From positions 62,001 through 126,000 of the forward strand of contig CBFFRQ010000032.1 in NCBI GenBank assembly GCA_965644315.1: 64,000 bases of DNA, written 5' to 3'. Below are positions 43,930 through 54,897 of this stretch, in pieces. Under the pieces are notes generated by a model, which worked only from the letters and a program-made list of their open reading frames with translations, was not told where the DNA came from and searched no databases. Both the position numbers and the translations under genes were made by a program. Position 1 is the stretch's first letter. Every line of letters begins with the position of its first letter. Origin of the DNA: Caecitellus pseudoparvulus (taxonomy: Eukaryota; Bigyra: Bicosoecida).

Positions 43930-46900
43930 ATGCAGATTTTGTCTGCTCTTTCGCTGCTTTTGCTCGTTGCTCAGCATCTCGCAACGATAGGGGGGCACCC
44001 TCTAGGCGCGTTTCCCAGCGTTTCTGGCGGGCACACGCAGTGGCACCTCACTTGCACTTGCCGCTGCTCGTGCAGGCATCCACACCTGTGTCGCAGCACC
44101 AGGCCACTCGATCTTCGGAGGAGATGCTCGCAGCACAGACTCGCACGTGGTCTTGCAGCATGCATCGACTGGCATTGCAGCGTCTGAGTACACAGCAGGC
44201 GCTGCGTACACCGTGAGAGTTGAGACGCGGCGACCTCGCTGGCAGTTCCGCGGCTTCCTGGTGAATGCCTTTGCAGGTGCGTCGCAAGTTTTACACGGCT
44301 GATGCTTGCCGCACCCTGCAGCCCTCTCGACCTCCGCCCACATGCAGGCGCCACCTTTGACCCAGAGGCAGACCCAACTCTGGGCTCCTTCAGCGGCCCC
44401 TTCATTGATGCACAGCTTCAGGCAAGCTGCGGTGGAGTCACACACAACCGTACGATGCGCAGGCACCGTTGGTCCAGTGCTGCCGCGCCATGCTCACCTC
44501 ACACGCCTCCTGCGCGCAGACGCTGGGCTGTCCTCACTGCGGAGCTTCTCGTGGACGGCGCCGGAGACTGGCGCTGGGCCGGTCTCCTTCTTCGTCATCC
44601 TGGCAGCAGGCGGGGGCGACAGCGACCCCTACTACACTGGAGTGTTCACCTTCCACGAAGACGGGCTGGCTCCTGGCACGGCCGCCTCCCCAAGCCCCAG
44701 CCCTCCTGCATCACTCTGCGCCGGCAAGACCATTTTTCCTGGGGACATGGCCTTGTGGCTCCCCTTGGACGATGATGCCGGGAGCACGTCAGCGGTGGAC
44801 ACGAGCTCCAATGGGCGCCATGCAAGCGTGGAGTTCGAAGTGGACCCCAAAGAGGTGCACTGGCGGCGAGACGAGTGGGCCATTGGCCCAGGAAGCTGGT
44901 TCAGTGGCGCTGGCACAAGCGGAACAGGCGCTCAGCTGCGGGTTCCGCACGCGGCAGCCTTCAACACGCTGGAGCTGACCGTGAACATGTGGGCGATGCC
45001 ACTTGATGACAGCGAGAGCTTTGTCGTGCTGACGTCTTGGGACCATGCTTCGAAGACAGGGTGGTATGTGTATCGCCGGGGGGGGGGAGGGGGCGTAGCG
45101 CCCACGTGGGGACTGGCGCTCGGCCGCGGACTGCTGGAAGCTCCACTGTTCATCGAAGGTCCTCAGACGGAGCCTAGCGACGTGTTCAGCATGTGGACCT
45201 TCATGGTGTTTGCAGACACAACCTTTGATGAAACGTACGGCATCCTCCTTGAAAACAACGTCATTGCGTTCACTTTCTTTGAGCCAAGCGCCTGGACCAA
45301 TGTCAACCCTTCTGCAGCGCTGTTCGTGACACCCTCCCTAGCTTCCACACCGCTGCAGGTGGGCAGTGCAGGGCCCTCCACCAACACGTCCTTCACGGGG
45401 TATGTGGACGACATTTCTATCTTTGGGCGAGCTCTTGACAATGCGGAGCTGCTGGCATTGCTGCACCGTGGATCAGCGAGCAGGCGGGCAGCATTGACTT
45501 GCGATCCCAGGGCTTCGCCAAGCGTCACCCCCAGCGCCCACCCAAGTCCCACGCCCACCTTAGTCAGGACGACCGCGACGGCAACGATGTCTGCCCGAGT
45601 GACCCCCACCAGCACGGAGTCTCCAGCTAGCACTGTGAGCCCCAGGCCCACTCTGACTCCGACACGAAGCCCGCTGGAAACGCCCACTCGCACTTCAACA
45701 GCCTCACACTCTCCAGCTGTCACGCCGTCTGAGACGGCCTCTGCCTTGCCGAGCCCGTCCACGTCGCCCTCGCCTTCCGCCAGCGCACTGCCGACACGGG
45801 CACCAGATGAGACGCCGTACGCCACAGTGACGCAGTCTCCCTCAGCGCCGAACACCCCCAGTCCCTCCGCCACGACTTCTGCCACAGGCTCTGCGAGCAG
45901 GACAGCTGCCGCCTCTAGAACTCCCAGTCGCACTGCCTTGCCGTCAGTGTCGGCTTCTCGAACAGCTCGTCCCACCCGCACTGCCTCACGCACGCCCATT
46001 TCAACTCCCTCCGCCTCGTGGTCGGCAGCCCCTACGTCGTCTGCCACACACACGCCTACCTGCAGCCTCACTGCCTCGCGCACTGCCACACCCTCCAGTT
46101 CACCCACCCCCTCAAGCACTGTATCTGCGTCAGCATCAGAAAGCCCGAGTGTCACGGCTGCATCAACCACGTCCACTTCCCCAACACCCTCTGCAACTAC
46201 AAGTGCGACAGCGTCTGCCACGTCGTCTGCAACTGGAAGTTCGTCCGCATTGCCATCTGCAACAGGGACGCCCTCCTCATCATCGACAGCCACTGCCAGT
46301 GTGACGCGTTCAGGAACTGCGCCTCCGAGCACATCCAGCTCAGCAGCACTGACACCGACCCCAAGTCTGTCCACCGGGGCTTCTCCGTCTGCCTCACCTG
46401 AGCCGTCTACCTCCTCAAAACCGACAACCTCTCCCACGCCAAGTGCCACTCCTTCGTCGACGCCAACCGAGCAGAGCGCAACGCCCTCAAAGTCGGGCAC
46501 GCCGTCCACGTCTGTGACGGAGTCGAACTCTGCATCCGTGACACCCTTGCCGTCAGCGTCTGCCAGCGCCTCAACAAGCGCAACACGGACTGCTTCGGCC
46601 AGCTTCTCTGCATCTCGCTCAGTCACGACACCCACGACAATGAGAAGCAACCCACGAACCATGAGCGTCCGCTCTACCCCGATGCTCTCAAGCCTCCCCT
46701 CTGTGACTGCATCTGCGACAGCTCGCGCGACTGGCACGCCGTCCAAGACTCCCACGCCCTCCCTGACTGCGCGCCCCACCACATCCCCGACGAACACTCC
46801 CAGCGTGTCGCCAACACCCAGCTTCTCTCCTGGCTATGTCGCGCTGCTGGCACTGTGGGCGGAGGGAAATCGGACAGCCGCCATGTCACCAACACCTCGC

Positions 46901-48436
46901 AGCTCGCCGACGCCAGACCTCGGATATGGCGCCGTGGCCACACAAATTGGCATCAAGGCAAGCGATGCAGCTGTCTTTAGTATGTTTGGGGCGATTCTCC
47001 TGGTGCTGGCTCTGCTGTGCATGGTAGCGGCATTCTTCTTCTTGCGTGGGCGTGTTGCGGACGAACACCTACGGCTAGGGACATGCTTCGGCTTGGCCAT
47101 CGTCGTGTGCGCCGTGTGCCCCTACGCCTGCCGGCGGGCCTGTGGTGTTCCACAGCTCCCCAATCGTCCACGATCCGAAGCTGAGGACCAGCTTCCCAGC
47201 ACTGCGAAAAGCGGGGAAGCCAAGGAGCAGTCCACCAAGGCTAGAGACAGTGCACCGGGCGTGGGCGTAGCCCGCAGTCTGGACTTTGGCCAACCACTGC
47301 CCAAGCTGAGGGGGTGGTCAGACGCAACCGATGTAGACTCCGAGGGCTCCATTGGGTCGGTGTCTGACCTGCGCGTCATTCGAAGTGCCAGCGACATCAC
47401 GGACTTCAGCTCGCCCAGCGGCAGCAGCTCCCCTGAGCCTGCCCTGAAGCCGATTGTCGTGGACACCAAGCGCCTGCAGCGCGACGAAGCGTACAAGTCC
47501 TGGTACATGGCCAACCGCCTGCATATTTTGGAGCACAACAAGCGCGCATTTGCGGCATCTGCAACGCCCAGCCCCATTCGGCGGCAGGGCTCCGGCGGGC
47601 ACCGCACCGGGCAACTGCTTCGGGACTCGCCGACACGCCAGCCGCTGACGCCGAACGGGATGCTGTCCCGCAGCCGGCACAACATTTCCATGCACAGCGC
47701 CACGCGGAGAAGCTCGGCAGACATGCCACCTGAGGAGGGGCAGTCCGGCAGTGGTGGCAAGGAGCGGCAGCCGTCACCCCTTCGTCAGACGAGCAGGCTG
47801 GCAAGCACTAGTCCTCTGTTCCTGCCTGAGCGCGCAGAGCCGCTTCCCGAGGCTGACGCAAGTCGTGCAAAGCAGCAAGGGGCGTTTCAGGTTGACGAAG
47901 AGCGCCTGGCCAATGACCCGGCCTACCAGGCCTGGTTCGAAAAGCACAAGCACAAGCTGCAGGCACTTCGAACGGCTACCACGACGATGGCCGTGCTCGG
48001 AGCGCTGCGCCGAAACGGGCCTTCGAACAAGCCTGCCACACCTGCTGCAGCAGTTGTTGTTGAGGTGAACCCTGCCCGCCCTGCCTTCCAGGTGGACCAG
48101 GAGCGCCTGCGCAGCGACGAAGCGTATCGGGCCTGGTTCGAAGCCCACAAACACAAGCTCGGGCTGGGGGTAGCACAGCAAAGTGTAGAAGGTCCTTCCG
48201 AGTCCACCACAGCAAGCGCAGCGCGAGTTCCAGCCACGGCCCCTGGACAGGCCTCCGAGGATGCAGCCCCAGACCCCACATCGTTCCAGTTCAGCAACCC
48301 GCTGGTGGCGAAGCGGCTGCAACAGCGACAAGCTCACCAGCGAGCAGCCAGCACGTTTCAAGTTGACCAGGAGCGCCTGGGCTCGGATGCAGCGTATCGG
48401 GCCTGGTATGAAGCCCACAAGCACAAGCTCGGCTAG
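43930..48436 (+). CDS. Reeler-LamG mucin-like receptor with a repeated cytosolic motif
   Basis: The signal peptide exon starts at 43930 (MQILSALSLLLLVAQHLATIGG). A Reeler domain is rebuilt from an exon ending at 44276, exon 44348-44449 and exon 44520-48436 (introns 71 and 70 nt). Its segments include HTCVAAPGHSIFGG, EYTAGAAYTVRVE, RGFLVNAFAG, CGGVTHN|HAGL and SFSWTAPETGAGPV. The junction between the signal-peptide exon and the first Reeler exon cannot be resolved: no GT-AG pair keeps the frame. A LamG-like jelly-roll domain follows (about 44750-45470; WAMPLDDSESFVVLTSWDH, YVDDISIFGRALDNAEL). Next come a Ser/Thr/Pro-rich stalk (45500-46850), one membrane helix (FGAILLVLALLCMVAAFFFL, about 46984-47043) and a cytosolic tail with four 25-residue repeats. 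It is a type I surface protein; ligand unknown. Confidence 0.8.
47453..48430 (+). repeat. Four dispersed 25-residue repeats in the cytosolic tail
   Basis: Copies lie at 47453-47527 (diverged), 47885-47959, 48086-48160 and 48356-48430, each 75 nt. The consensus is F-Q-V-D-x-E-R-L-x-x-D-x-A-Y-x-A-W-F/Y-E-x-H-K-H-K-L. The last copy ends three bases before the codon preceding the stop (GGC then TAG). Amphipathic helices are likely. I do not recognise the motif. Confidence 0.85.
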
Positions 48437-48481
48437 CGCCGCGGGGGGGGAGTGCATTGCCGGACCACTGGGCGCCAGCGC

Positions 48482-49294
48482 CTACACACTCTTGGACGCT
48501 TGGATGCGGGCCATGGCAATGCTGCTGAACTGTTCGCAGGAGAACCCAGCGCTGGTGCTCGCGGCAACTTCCTCTGGTGTCAACTGGGTATCTTCCAGGC
48601 CAAGATTCTTCAACCCTGACGCGGGGGGCAGGGTGGTGCGGGGAAAGTGCGGGTCGCGTGTGGGGCACAGCACTTGCGGCTCGCCTCACCTGTCTGCACC
48701 TGGGCTGCAGAGATCACACCGCGGCCAGTCGGGTCAAATAGACTGAACATACCCTTGAGGTCATCTTCTGTGAAAAACGTCGGCTTGCGGTGGCCTGCGG
48801 CCTCCTCCTTCGCCACTCGCTGCAGCTCCTGGGAGATGAAGTCGAAGGCGTCCTCCGGCTTGTGGTACAGGGCGGCCGCACAGAGCTCCTCAAAGAGCGC
48901 TGGGAGCTTGTGCTTCTCAATGTATGCATGCGCGCTCTCTTCTGTGGGCCTGGCCTCGCTGGACACGTCGGGAAGGTTGCCTGTCTCCGCCACCGCTGCT
49001 TGGCACCTCGCAATTTCCGCAATCACCGCTGCCTTCGGGTCTTTTGGCTGGTTCAGCACGAGGAAACCAGTCAAATGCTGTGAATTCCGAAGAAGTTGGC
49101 AAGTTCAATCAGCCTTGTCACCGGCTTAGTACGTTGTGGCAGCTCAGGGTGCCCTGCGCCTGTTTTGCTGAAGCGCAGCAGCGACACTCTCATCGCGCCG
49201 AGCCACGCACTTGAAACAGGTCCACGACAAGGGCCTCGTTCGCATACGCATGTGCCGCCTCGAGAACTTTCACATTGTCCTCAGTTGCCGCCAT
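48482..49294 (-). CDS. EFCAB10-like protein (RIIa-type and EF-hand domains)
   Basis: Exons 49294-49211, 49077-48690 and 48615-48482, with introns of 133 nt (GTGCGT) and 74 nt (GTGAGG); 201 residues. After splicing, residues about 10-50 (AHAYANEALVVDLFQ|HLTGF) form a helix-loop-helix like the RIIa/Dpy-30 dimerisation-docking fold. A second, clearer copy lies at about 70-115 (AHAYIEKHKLPALFEELCAA). The C-terminal half (FFTEDDLKGMFSLFDPTGRG, then LKNLGLEDTQLTPEEV) matches the degenerate EF-hand part of EFCAB10. RIIa folds dock AKAP-like helices in axonemal radial-spoke and signalling complexes, so a ciliary role is likely. The EF-hand loop D-P-T-G-R-G lacks several Ca ligands, so Ca2+ binding is doubtful. 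Confidence 0.75.
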
Positions 49295-49589
49295 GGCTGG
49301 CCCCCTCTTTCTTGAGACCTTGCGCCTCTGGCTTTCGCCGGGGTACACGCCAACGGGTGACGAGAAACGCCTGGCGCACGCGACTGCTGGTGCCCGCTGA
49401 GTGGACAGCCGTGGCTGTAGCAATGAGCAGAGTCGGGGCACTCCAGCGCATGTCACGCACACTGCATTCGCACATTGCTGCTGTGATTTGATTGTGCAGA
49501 TGGAGTGTCCACAAGCGTGCCATCGCCTGTTGGGCGAGACGGAATCGATACAACGCAACACTTGTGAGCAGTGCAGGGCTCAGCCGCTG

Positions 49590-52549
49590 TCAGAGTGGTG
49601 GGGGGGCCACGCCCAACCTTCGTGCGCGGGAGGATCGCCGCTGAGGCATGGGGCTCGCCACAACGAACGCCTCACCTTGTGGAGCAGGCCCCGTGGAGCG
49701 CGTCGCCTCTTCGCACCCAGACTGACTCGTTTCGCCGCGTGCTGGGGCGCACTTGCTGGACGCAGAAACACAAGCACAGCGCAGGTAGAGGAAGAGCAGA
49801 GCGGCGTCCAACACCATCAAGGATGCTGCAGCAGCCAGGGCGGGTGCCAGGCCCGTCAGGCGCGTCCACCCCACCACAATGTTGACACCTGACCCGGCAA
49901 CCACGGTGCCTGCACAAGCCATGTGTGCGCCCCTCCACAGAGATCGCCTGAAACCCGCCTGAGGTGAGGGCCGCGCAAAACCGAGGCTCAGCTGAACTGC
50001 GCCGGCACAGAGCACAGCGAAGCCCAAAATGCCGTGCGGCGATGGAGTGTTGTCAGCGGCTCGATACGCAGTGGCCAGCGCTCCCGCACCCACCGCAACG
50101 CACATGCTCACAATGGCGACAGCTCGGTGGTAAACAAACCATGCGTTGTCGTTGGCTCCCTTTTTCTTGCTTCGGAACAGTGCGATGAGCGCAGTGAGCG
50201 GCATGCCCACACCCCACGCTAGCGTCATGAGCACCCCGTGCGCCAACGCCCAACCTGCAGTGCCAGCGGCTTGCACAGTGCCCGTGAAGAGGTTGAGGGT
50301 CCCTCCACCACGCTGCTGCCCATGCCCTGCCATGCCTCTGTCGCCAGTCCCCCCCGCTGCCCACGACATGGGCAGCACACCATCCGGGCCCACGGCAGTT
50401 GCCAGCGCAGCACCATTTGGGAGTGCTGCGAGGTGCAGCGGCAGCAACAGCGTCGTGATCACGCCTTCTGCGCTTCGTTGTACCACGCCGCCTGAGAAGC
50501 AGGGGTCAGAGCTGTGCACACCCTGGGCGCCAACGCTGCGCAGGTGGAAGCAGCTCAGGCCCCCACTGAGGCCCAGCGTGACGAGGGGTGGCACCACACC
50601 CAAGCTAGCCGCCGCAAGGTCAAACCCAGGCTGCACCACCAGCGCCAGGTGTCCTTCCATGCTCCCAGCTCTGCCTCCGAACGCTACCGAGTGCCAGACG
50701 CTCTCACTGCACGCCAGCTGCAGTGCAAGTGTCGCGTTGGGCGGCAGGGCGGTGGACGTCGACCTGACACTGCCCCCTGTGCCGCTGCCCAGCACAGACC
50801 ACGACAGAGTCAGCCCAGGCGCCACCTGCACATTGCGATGCTGGAAAGGTTGCAAGTCGGCCAGGCTCTGTGCCAATGTGGGCGCCTCCTCCGCCAGCAC
50901 AACCGTGTCGCGCACGTGTGCGTTGAGGGTGGGCGGAGCGTTCTGCGCATTCAGGGCGCTGCCTCGGTACACTGCACTGTCTGGCACTGCAAAGAGCTGC
51001 ACCAGCATCTGGGCGGCGTGGTGAGGTGGGGTTGTGGTGGGGGACACAGCCCATAAGGTCACTCGCACCTTGCCGCTGGCTGTGAGGGCGCGTCTCGCTA
51101 CCGCTTGGGAGTCACTGTCCCGCAGCACCCGCGCAGAGATGCCGAGGCTGGCGCGCGACATGTCGAGAGCGCCAAGCACGTCGTCCTCGACGTCAATCAA
51201 GAACGCAGTGTGGGCGGCAGAAGTCACCGGGCCAAGTGCATCGAGGACGGAAGCCAAGAAGGCGATGTCGACACTTGCCGAGCCAGCGGTGGGGAGCTGG
51301 CACTCTCCGGGCTGAAGCGCAGGACGCGCGGGTGGTTGGCAGGAGCTGCAGTCCACACCAGCGTACCCCGCGTCACAAGTGCAGGGGAGAAGGAGGGAGC
51401 CACTGCACTGCCCATGGCCGTTGCATGCGCTGGAAGCCCTGCAAACTATCGCGGGTGGGGGAGTCACGGACGGGCTTGTGCTAGGCGAGCCGCTCGGGGT
51501 GGAGCTTGCAGAGGTGGATGCAGTGTGCGTTGGCGTGCGCGTTGGCGTGTGTGATGCGGTGGAGCTTGGCGATGCAGTGGGACTTGGCGATGCAGTGCAG
51601 CTTGGCGATGTGCTTGGGGAAGAAGAAGGCGTGGCTGATGTGGAGGCGGTAGCACTGGTGCTGGGCGTTGCTGGGGGCGAAGCGCCTGGGGACAGGGAGG
51701 CGGACGGCGTCGCATCAGGTGACGTCGAGGATGTGGGCGTGGGCAGGCGTGAGGCAGAGGGTGTAGATGAGGGCGTGCCACTTGAAGAGGGCGACGCTGT
51801 GCCGGACGGACTGGATGAAGGCAGCGCAGTGCCGGAAGTGGACGGCGATGTTGTCGGCGATGTTGTCGGCGAGGTTGTTGGCGAGGATGTTGGCGATGCT
51901 GTCGGCGAAGGCGTTGCCGTTGGGGTTGTCGAGGGGGGCGGCGCTGCGGCAGACTCGGGCAGGGAAATCGAAGTGCTATAGAATGGAGAGGTGTACCGAG
52001 TGACAAATACTGCCCAGAGCGTCACAGTCCCCGTGCCTGCGGCTGGGGCGGTCCACTTGGTTGTGACGCTTGTCGGTGCTGCCAGCCGCGTTGCACCTGT
52101 GTGTGTGATGCCCCCCGGGCACGAGGACTGCGTCACGACCATGCCCCCTGCAGCAGAGTGGTCCCAAGTCCCCAGACGAGGGCCGCTAGTGCTGCTAGCT
52201 CCGGGGAAAACGGCAGCTACGAACCCCCGAAACGCCAGCGCTGGGTTGGCTGCCAGAAGTTGGAAGGTGTAAGTGCGCCCAGCTTGCCACGAAGAGACGA
52301 CTGACCCAGTGGACGCATCTAACAGGCGGGGCACGAGTCCCACAGTCTTGCCGTCATTTCCAGCCGTGCCGTGCCCTGGTACTGTCTGGCAGGAGGGGAC
52401 GCCTGCGGTGTGCCGGCCGAGAATCACCACGTGCGCAGTGCAGAAGGCGCGGGATTGCCGCCCTGCTCACCACCAGGGTAGCCAGTTGCCAGTGCAAGGA
52501 GCACAGCACATGTGCAGCATGTTAGCAAGGGCCGCGATCTGCTGCCCAT
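49590..52549 (-). CDS. Reeler-DOMON-cytochrome b561 protein (ferric-chelate-reductase-1-like)
   Basis: Exons 52549-52471 and 52402-49590 with a 68-nt intron (GTGAGC...CGCAG); 963 residues. The join restores ATGYPGG|VPSCQTVPGHG, the start of a Reeler domain directly after a signal peptide. Next come a Ser/Thr/Pro stalk (about 51470-51930), an EGF-like Cys module (CNGHGQCSG...CDAGYAGVDC), a DOMON-like domain containing VWHSVAFGGRAGSMEGHL, and a C-terminal cytochrome b561 domain of about five or six helices. Histidines positioned as haem ligands are seen in ALAHGVLMTLAWG, WFVYHRAV, SPHGILGF and WRGAHMACAG. FRRS1-type proteins move electrons across the membrane to reduce ferric iron or other acceptors. 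The domain order fits the family; the stalk is an addition. Confidence 0.85.
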
Positions 52550-52701
52550 CGTCCCCTTGTCTCTTGTGCCCGGTGTGTATTGGCTGTGCGTGGCAGCGCA
52601 GCGTGCAAGTTCCGCAACGAAGTGACCACAGGAGCAGCCCACAGGAGGCCGGACGCGTACGGTGCGGCATGAGTGCTTTGTGGGCGTTGTGCATTGCCTC
52701 C

Positions 52702-54024
52702 TCACACTTCCCAGCCAGCATCGTGCACAGCGGCGCCGAGCGGGTCAGCGTGAGGGGGGGGCATGACCCACTCGAAGGGGGGCGGGCGGCGGTACGCTCG
52801 CGACAGCTCGCCCTTCTCCTTGAGTTTGAGCTCCTCCAGGGGGGACAGGAAGCCACCGCCTGGGACGATGTCTGCGTTGATGTCGGCCTGGTTGGCGGGG
52901 TCCCACTCCGCCATGGCCCCCTCATCCTGCGTGCTGGGGCTGTAGGTGGGGAAGGGGGGTGGCGCATCCGCACTCCACTGGCTCTTGCCGCGTGGCAGGG
53001 CGTCGGACATGCGAACCCAAGTGCCCTTGGGCCCCGCCACCGCCCCGATGACGTACACGAGGGAGCGCTTGACGTCAATCTTGAACACACGCAGGTTGCG
53101 CGTCGTCTGCACCTTGTACCCCATGCGCCCAGGCATCTTCTTGCCCTTCCACACGCGGCCGGGGTCTGTGCCTGCCCCCGTGCCTCCCAGGCTGCGGTGG
53201 GTCTTGGACACGCCGTGGGTGGCGGGCTGGCCCCGGAAGCCCCATCGCTTCATGGCGCCCTGGAAGCCCTTGCCCTGGGAGCGGGACTGGATGTCCACCA
53301 GCTGGCCAGGCACGAAGTGGCGGGCGTCGATGACGGAGCCCACTGGCAGTGCGGCGTCGGGCGTGACTTTGAACTCCCGCAGGATGCGCTTGGGCTCCAC
53401 GCCGGCCTTGGCGAAGTGCGCAGCCTGCGTCTTGGGCACCTTGGACGCCTTGGCTTCGGCGGCGCCGAGTTGCAAGGACACCAGGCCACGCTGGCGCTGG
53501 TTGGGAGGGGGGGACTCCTTCACTTGCACCACTTGGACGTCTTCCACCTGTGGCGAGGGGGTGTGGGCGCACGTTCGCTGCCCTGCTGACAGGCGAGAAG
53601 TGGCTGGTGCGTAATTCCGCACCTTCAGCACGGTGAGGGGCACGCGCACGCCCCAGGTGTCCCAGTCAGCGGTCATACCACACTTCAGCGCGACAACACC
53701 CGTGCGCACAGAGGAGGGGGTCCACTCGGCGCCTGTCGGCGCACCGCCCATCGCCTGTGGGTCGTACACCACCTGATGTGCTGGCAGGGCATTGGCGGTC
53801 ATGTCGTAGACAGTCTTGCGCCCCGGCAGCTCTGGGTCAGCTGGCACGGTCACGTTCGCTGAGCGCACGGCACTGCTCGTGTGCACAGCTCGCACTGCTT
53901 CCAGCATGGACGCCGTCCCACACACGCTGGCCGCAGTGGCAGAGGGGGCGAGGGCACGGCCCAACGCAGCCGAAACGCCACGAACACGCCATGCCGCAGT
54001 GCGGCAGGCAGTGACAGCAGCCAT
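52702..54024 (-). CDS. MRPL3: Mitochondrial ribosomal protein uL3m
   Basis: Exons 54024-53623 and 53547-52702. A 75-nt intron (53548-53622, GTGCGG...CACAG) is a multiple of three with no stop, so it could be mistaken for coding; removing it joins [17 protein letters not shown] as in other uL3 proteins. This leaves 415 residues. The Arg/Ala-rich N-terminus ([20 protein letters not shown]) is a mitochondrial presequence. The uL3 core shows [43 protein letters not shown] and GKKMPGRMG. uL3m helps build the peptidyl-transferase region of the mitoribosome. About 110 C-terminal residues extend beyond the core. It is divergent from BOLA3, another mitochondrial gene, 245 bp away. Confidence 0.95.
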   Translation of the reverse strand: MAAVTACRTAAWRVRGVSAALGRALAPSATAASVCGTASMLEAVRAVHTSSAVRSANVTVPADPELPGRKTVYDMTANALPAHQVVYDPQAMGGAPTGAEWTPSSVRTGVVALKCGMTADWDTWGVRVPLTVLKVRNYAPATSRLSAGQRTCAHTPSPQVEDVQVVQVKESPPPNQRQRGLVSLQLGAAEAKASKVPKTQAAHFAKAGVEPKRILREFKVTPDAALPVGSVIDARHFVPGQLVDIQSRSQGKGFQGAMKRWGFRGQPATHGVSKTHRSLGGTGAGTDPGRVWKGKKMPGRMGYKVQTTRNLRVFKIDVKRSLVYVIGAVAGPKGTWVRMSDALPRGKSQWSADAPPPFPTYSPSTQDEGAMAEWDPANQADINADIVPGGGFLSPLEELKLKEKGELSRAYRRPPPFEWVMPPPHADPLGAAVHDAGWEV

Positions 54025-54269
54025 GAGCACGTGCAAAGGATGCAGTCAGCAACGTGTGCGTGGTGGGGGGGGTGGGTGTTTCTGTGAGCGTAATTTGCTT
54101 GATGCAACGCTGTGCCGAGTCTGACGAGTTCTGGAGCTGTGTGTGGCACACCGTTGCTTGAGTCAACATCCAAACCCAGCCACTCTGCCATGCAACCCCG
54201 AGAGGTCCCACCTGTTTGAAAAGCTGCAGCCCCTCCGCATCCTCCAGTGCTTCACACGCTTGTACAACG

Positions 54270-54717
54270 ATGCTGAGGGCGGCAGTGGTTGCCGCTGGGC
54301 GGCTGGCGTCAGCGTCGAAACACACCCCCGCCGCACAGACCGGTGCCGTGATGGCGCGCAGTCTGGCCCCTGTTGTGGCCTTCAGCACTACTCCTGAGGA
54401 AACCATGGCTGCCAAGCTCCGCTCGGCTTTGGATGCCAGTGTGGCAGAGGTGACAGACTTGTCAGGTGCGGCGTGCATATTCCGCAGGCAAGCAGCGCAC
54501 ACCTGACAAGCCCACCGCCCCACTGACCGCGTGCATCACTCCAGGCGGCTGCGGCGCAACATACCGAGTGGTCATCGTGTCCCCCCAGTTCGAGGGGCTG
54601 TCCCTCGTGAAGCAGCACAAGCTGGTCAAGGCGACGCTGAAGGAAGACATTGCCGAGATGCACGCGCTGACGCTCAAGACCTACACGCCCGCCAAATACG
54701 AGGCGGAACGCACGTGA
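54270..54717 (+). CDS. BOLA3: BOLA3-like mitochondrial Fe-S assembly factor
   Basis: Exons 54270-54465 and 54545-54717 (79-nt intron, GTGCGG...TCCAG); 122 residues. The join gives DLSG|GCGATYRVVIVSPQF. The family signature is VSPQFEGLSLVKQHKLV (loop and helix with the conserved His), followed by LKEDIAEMHALTLKTYTP. The first 40 residues (MLRAAVVAAGRLASASKH) look like a mitochondrial targeting sequence. BOLA3 acts with NFU1 and monothiol glutaredoxin in delivering [4Fe-4S] clusters to lipoate synthase and respiratory enzymes. The invariant Cys next to the GGCG turn is present. A later ATG at about 54404 would remove the presequence. Confidence 0.92.
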
Positions 54718-54897
54718 AAGGGGGAGACCTCATAGGGAGCCGACAGCTGGGCCTGGGTTGCCGTGCCTTCTGCCGCCAGTGGCGGAGGCTCTCTGGAGCC
54801 AGCGCAGTGTAAGCTTCGCGACACAATCCCAAACGTCCACAGCGCAACCTCACCCCGTGGCCGTGGCGCGGTGAAATGCACTGCCGACTTGCCAGCC

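Noticed and set aside
45163-46797. 544-codon minus-strand frame opposite the Ser/Thr/Pro stalk
   Set aside because: It mirrors the simple-sequence composition of the stalk; the plus-strand frame continues from Reeler and LamG domains into a membrane helix.
48940-49108. Alternative start of the EFCAB10-like protein in exon 2
   Set aside because: Exon 1 (49294-49211) joins in phase through a GTGCGT donor and completes a second helical domain.
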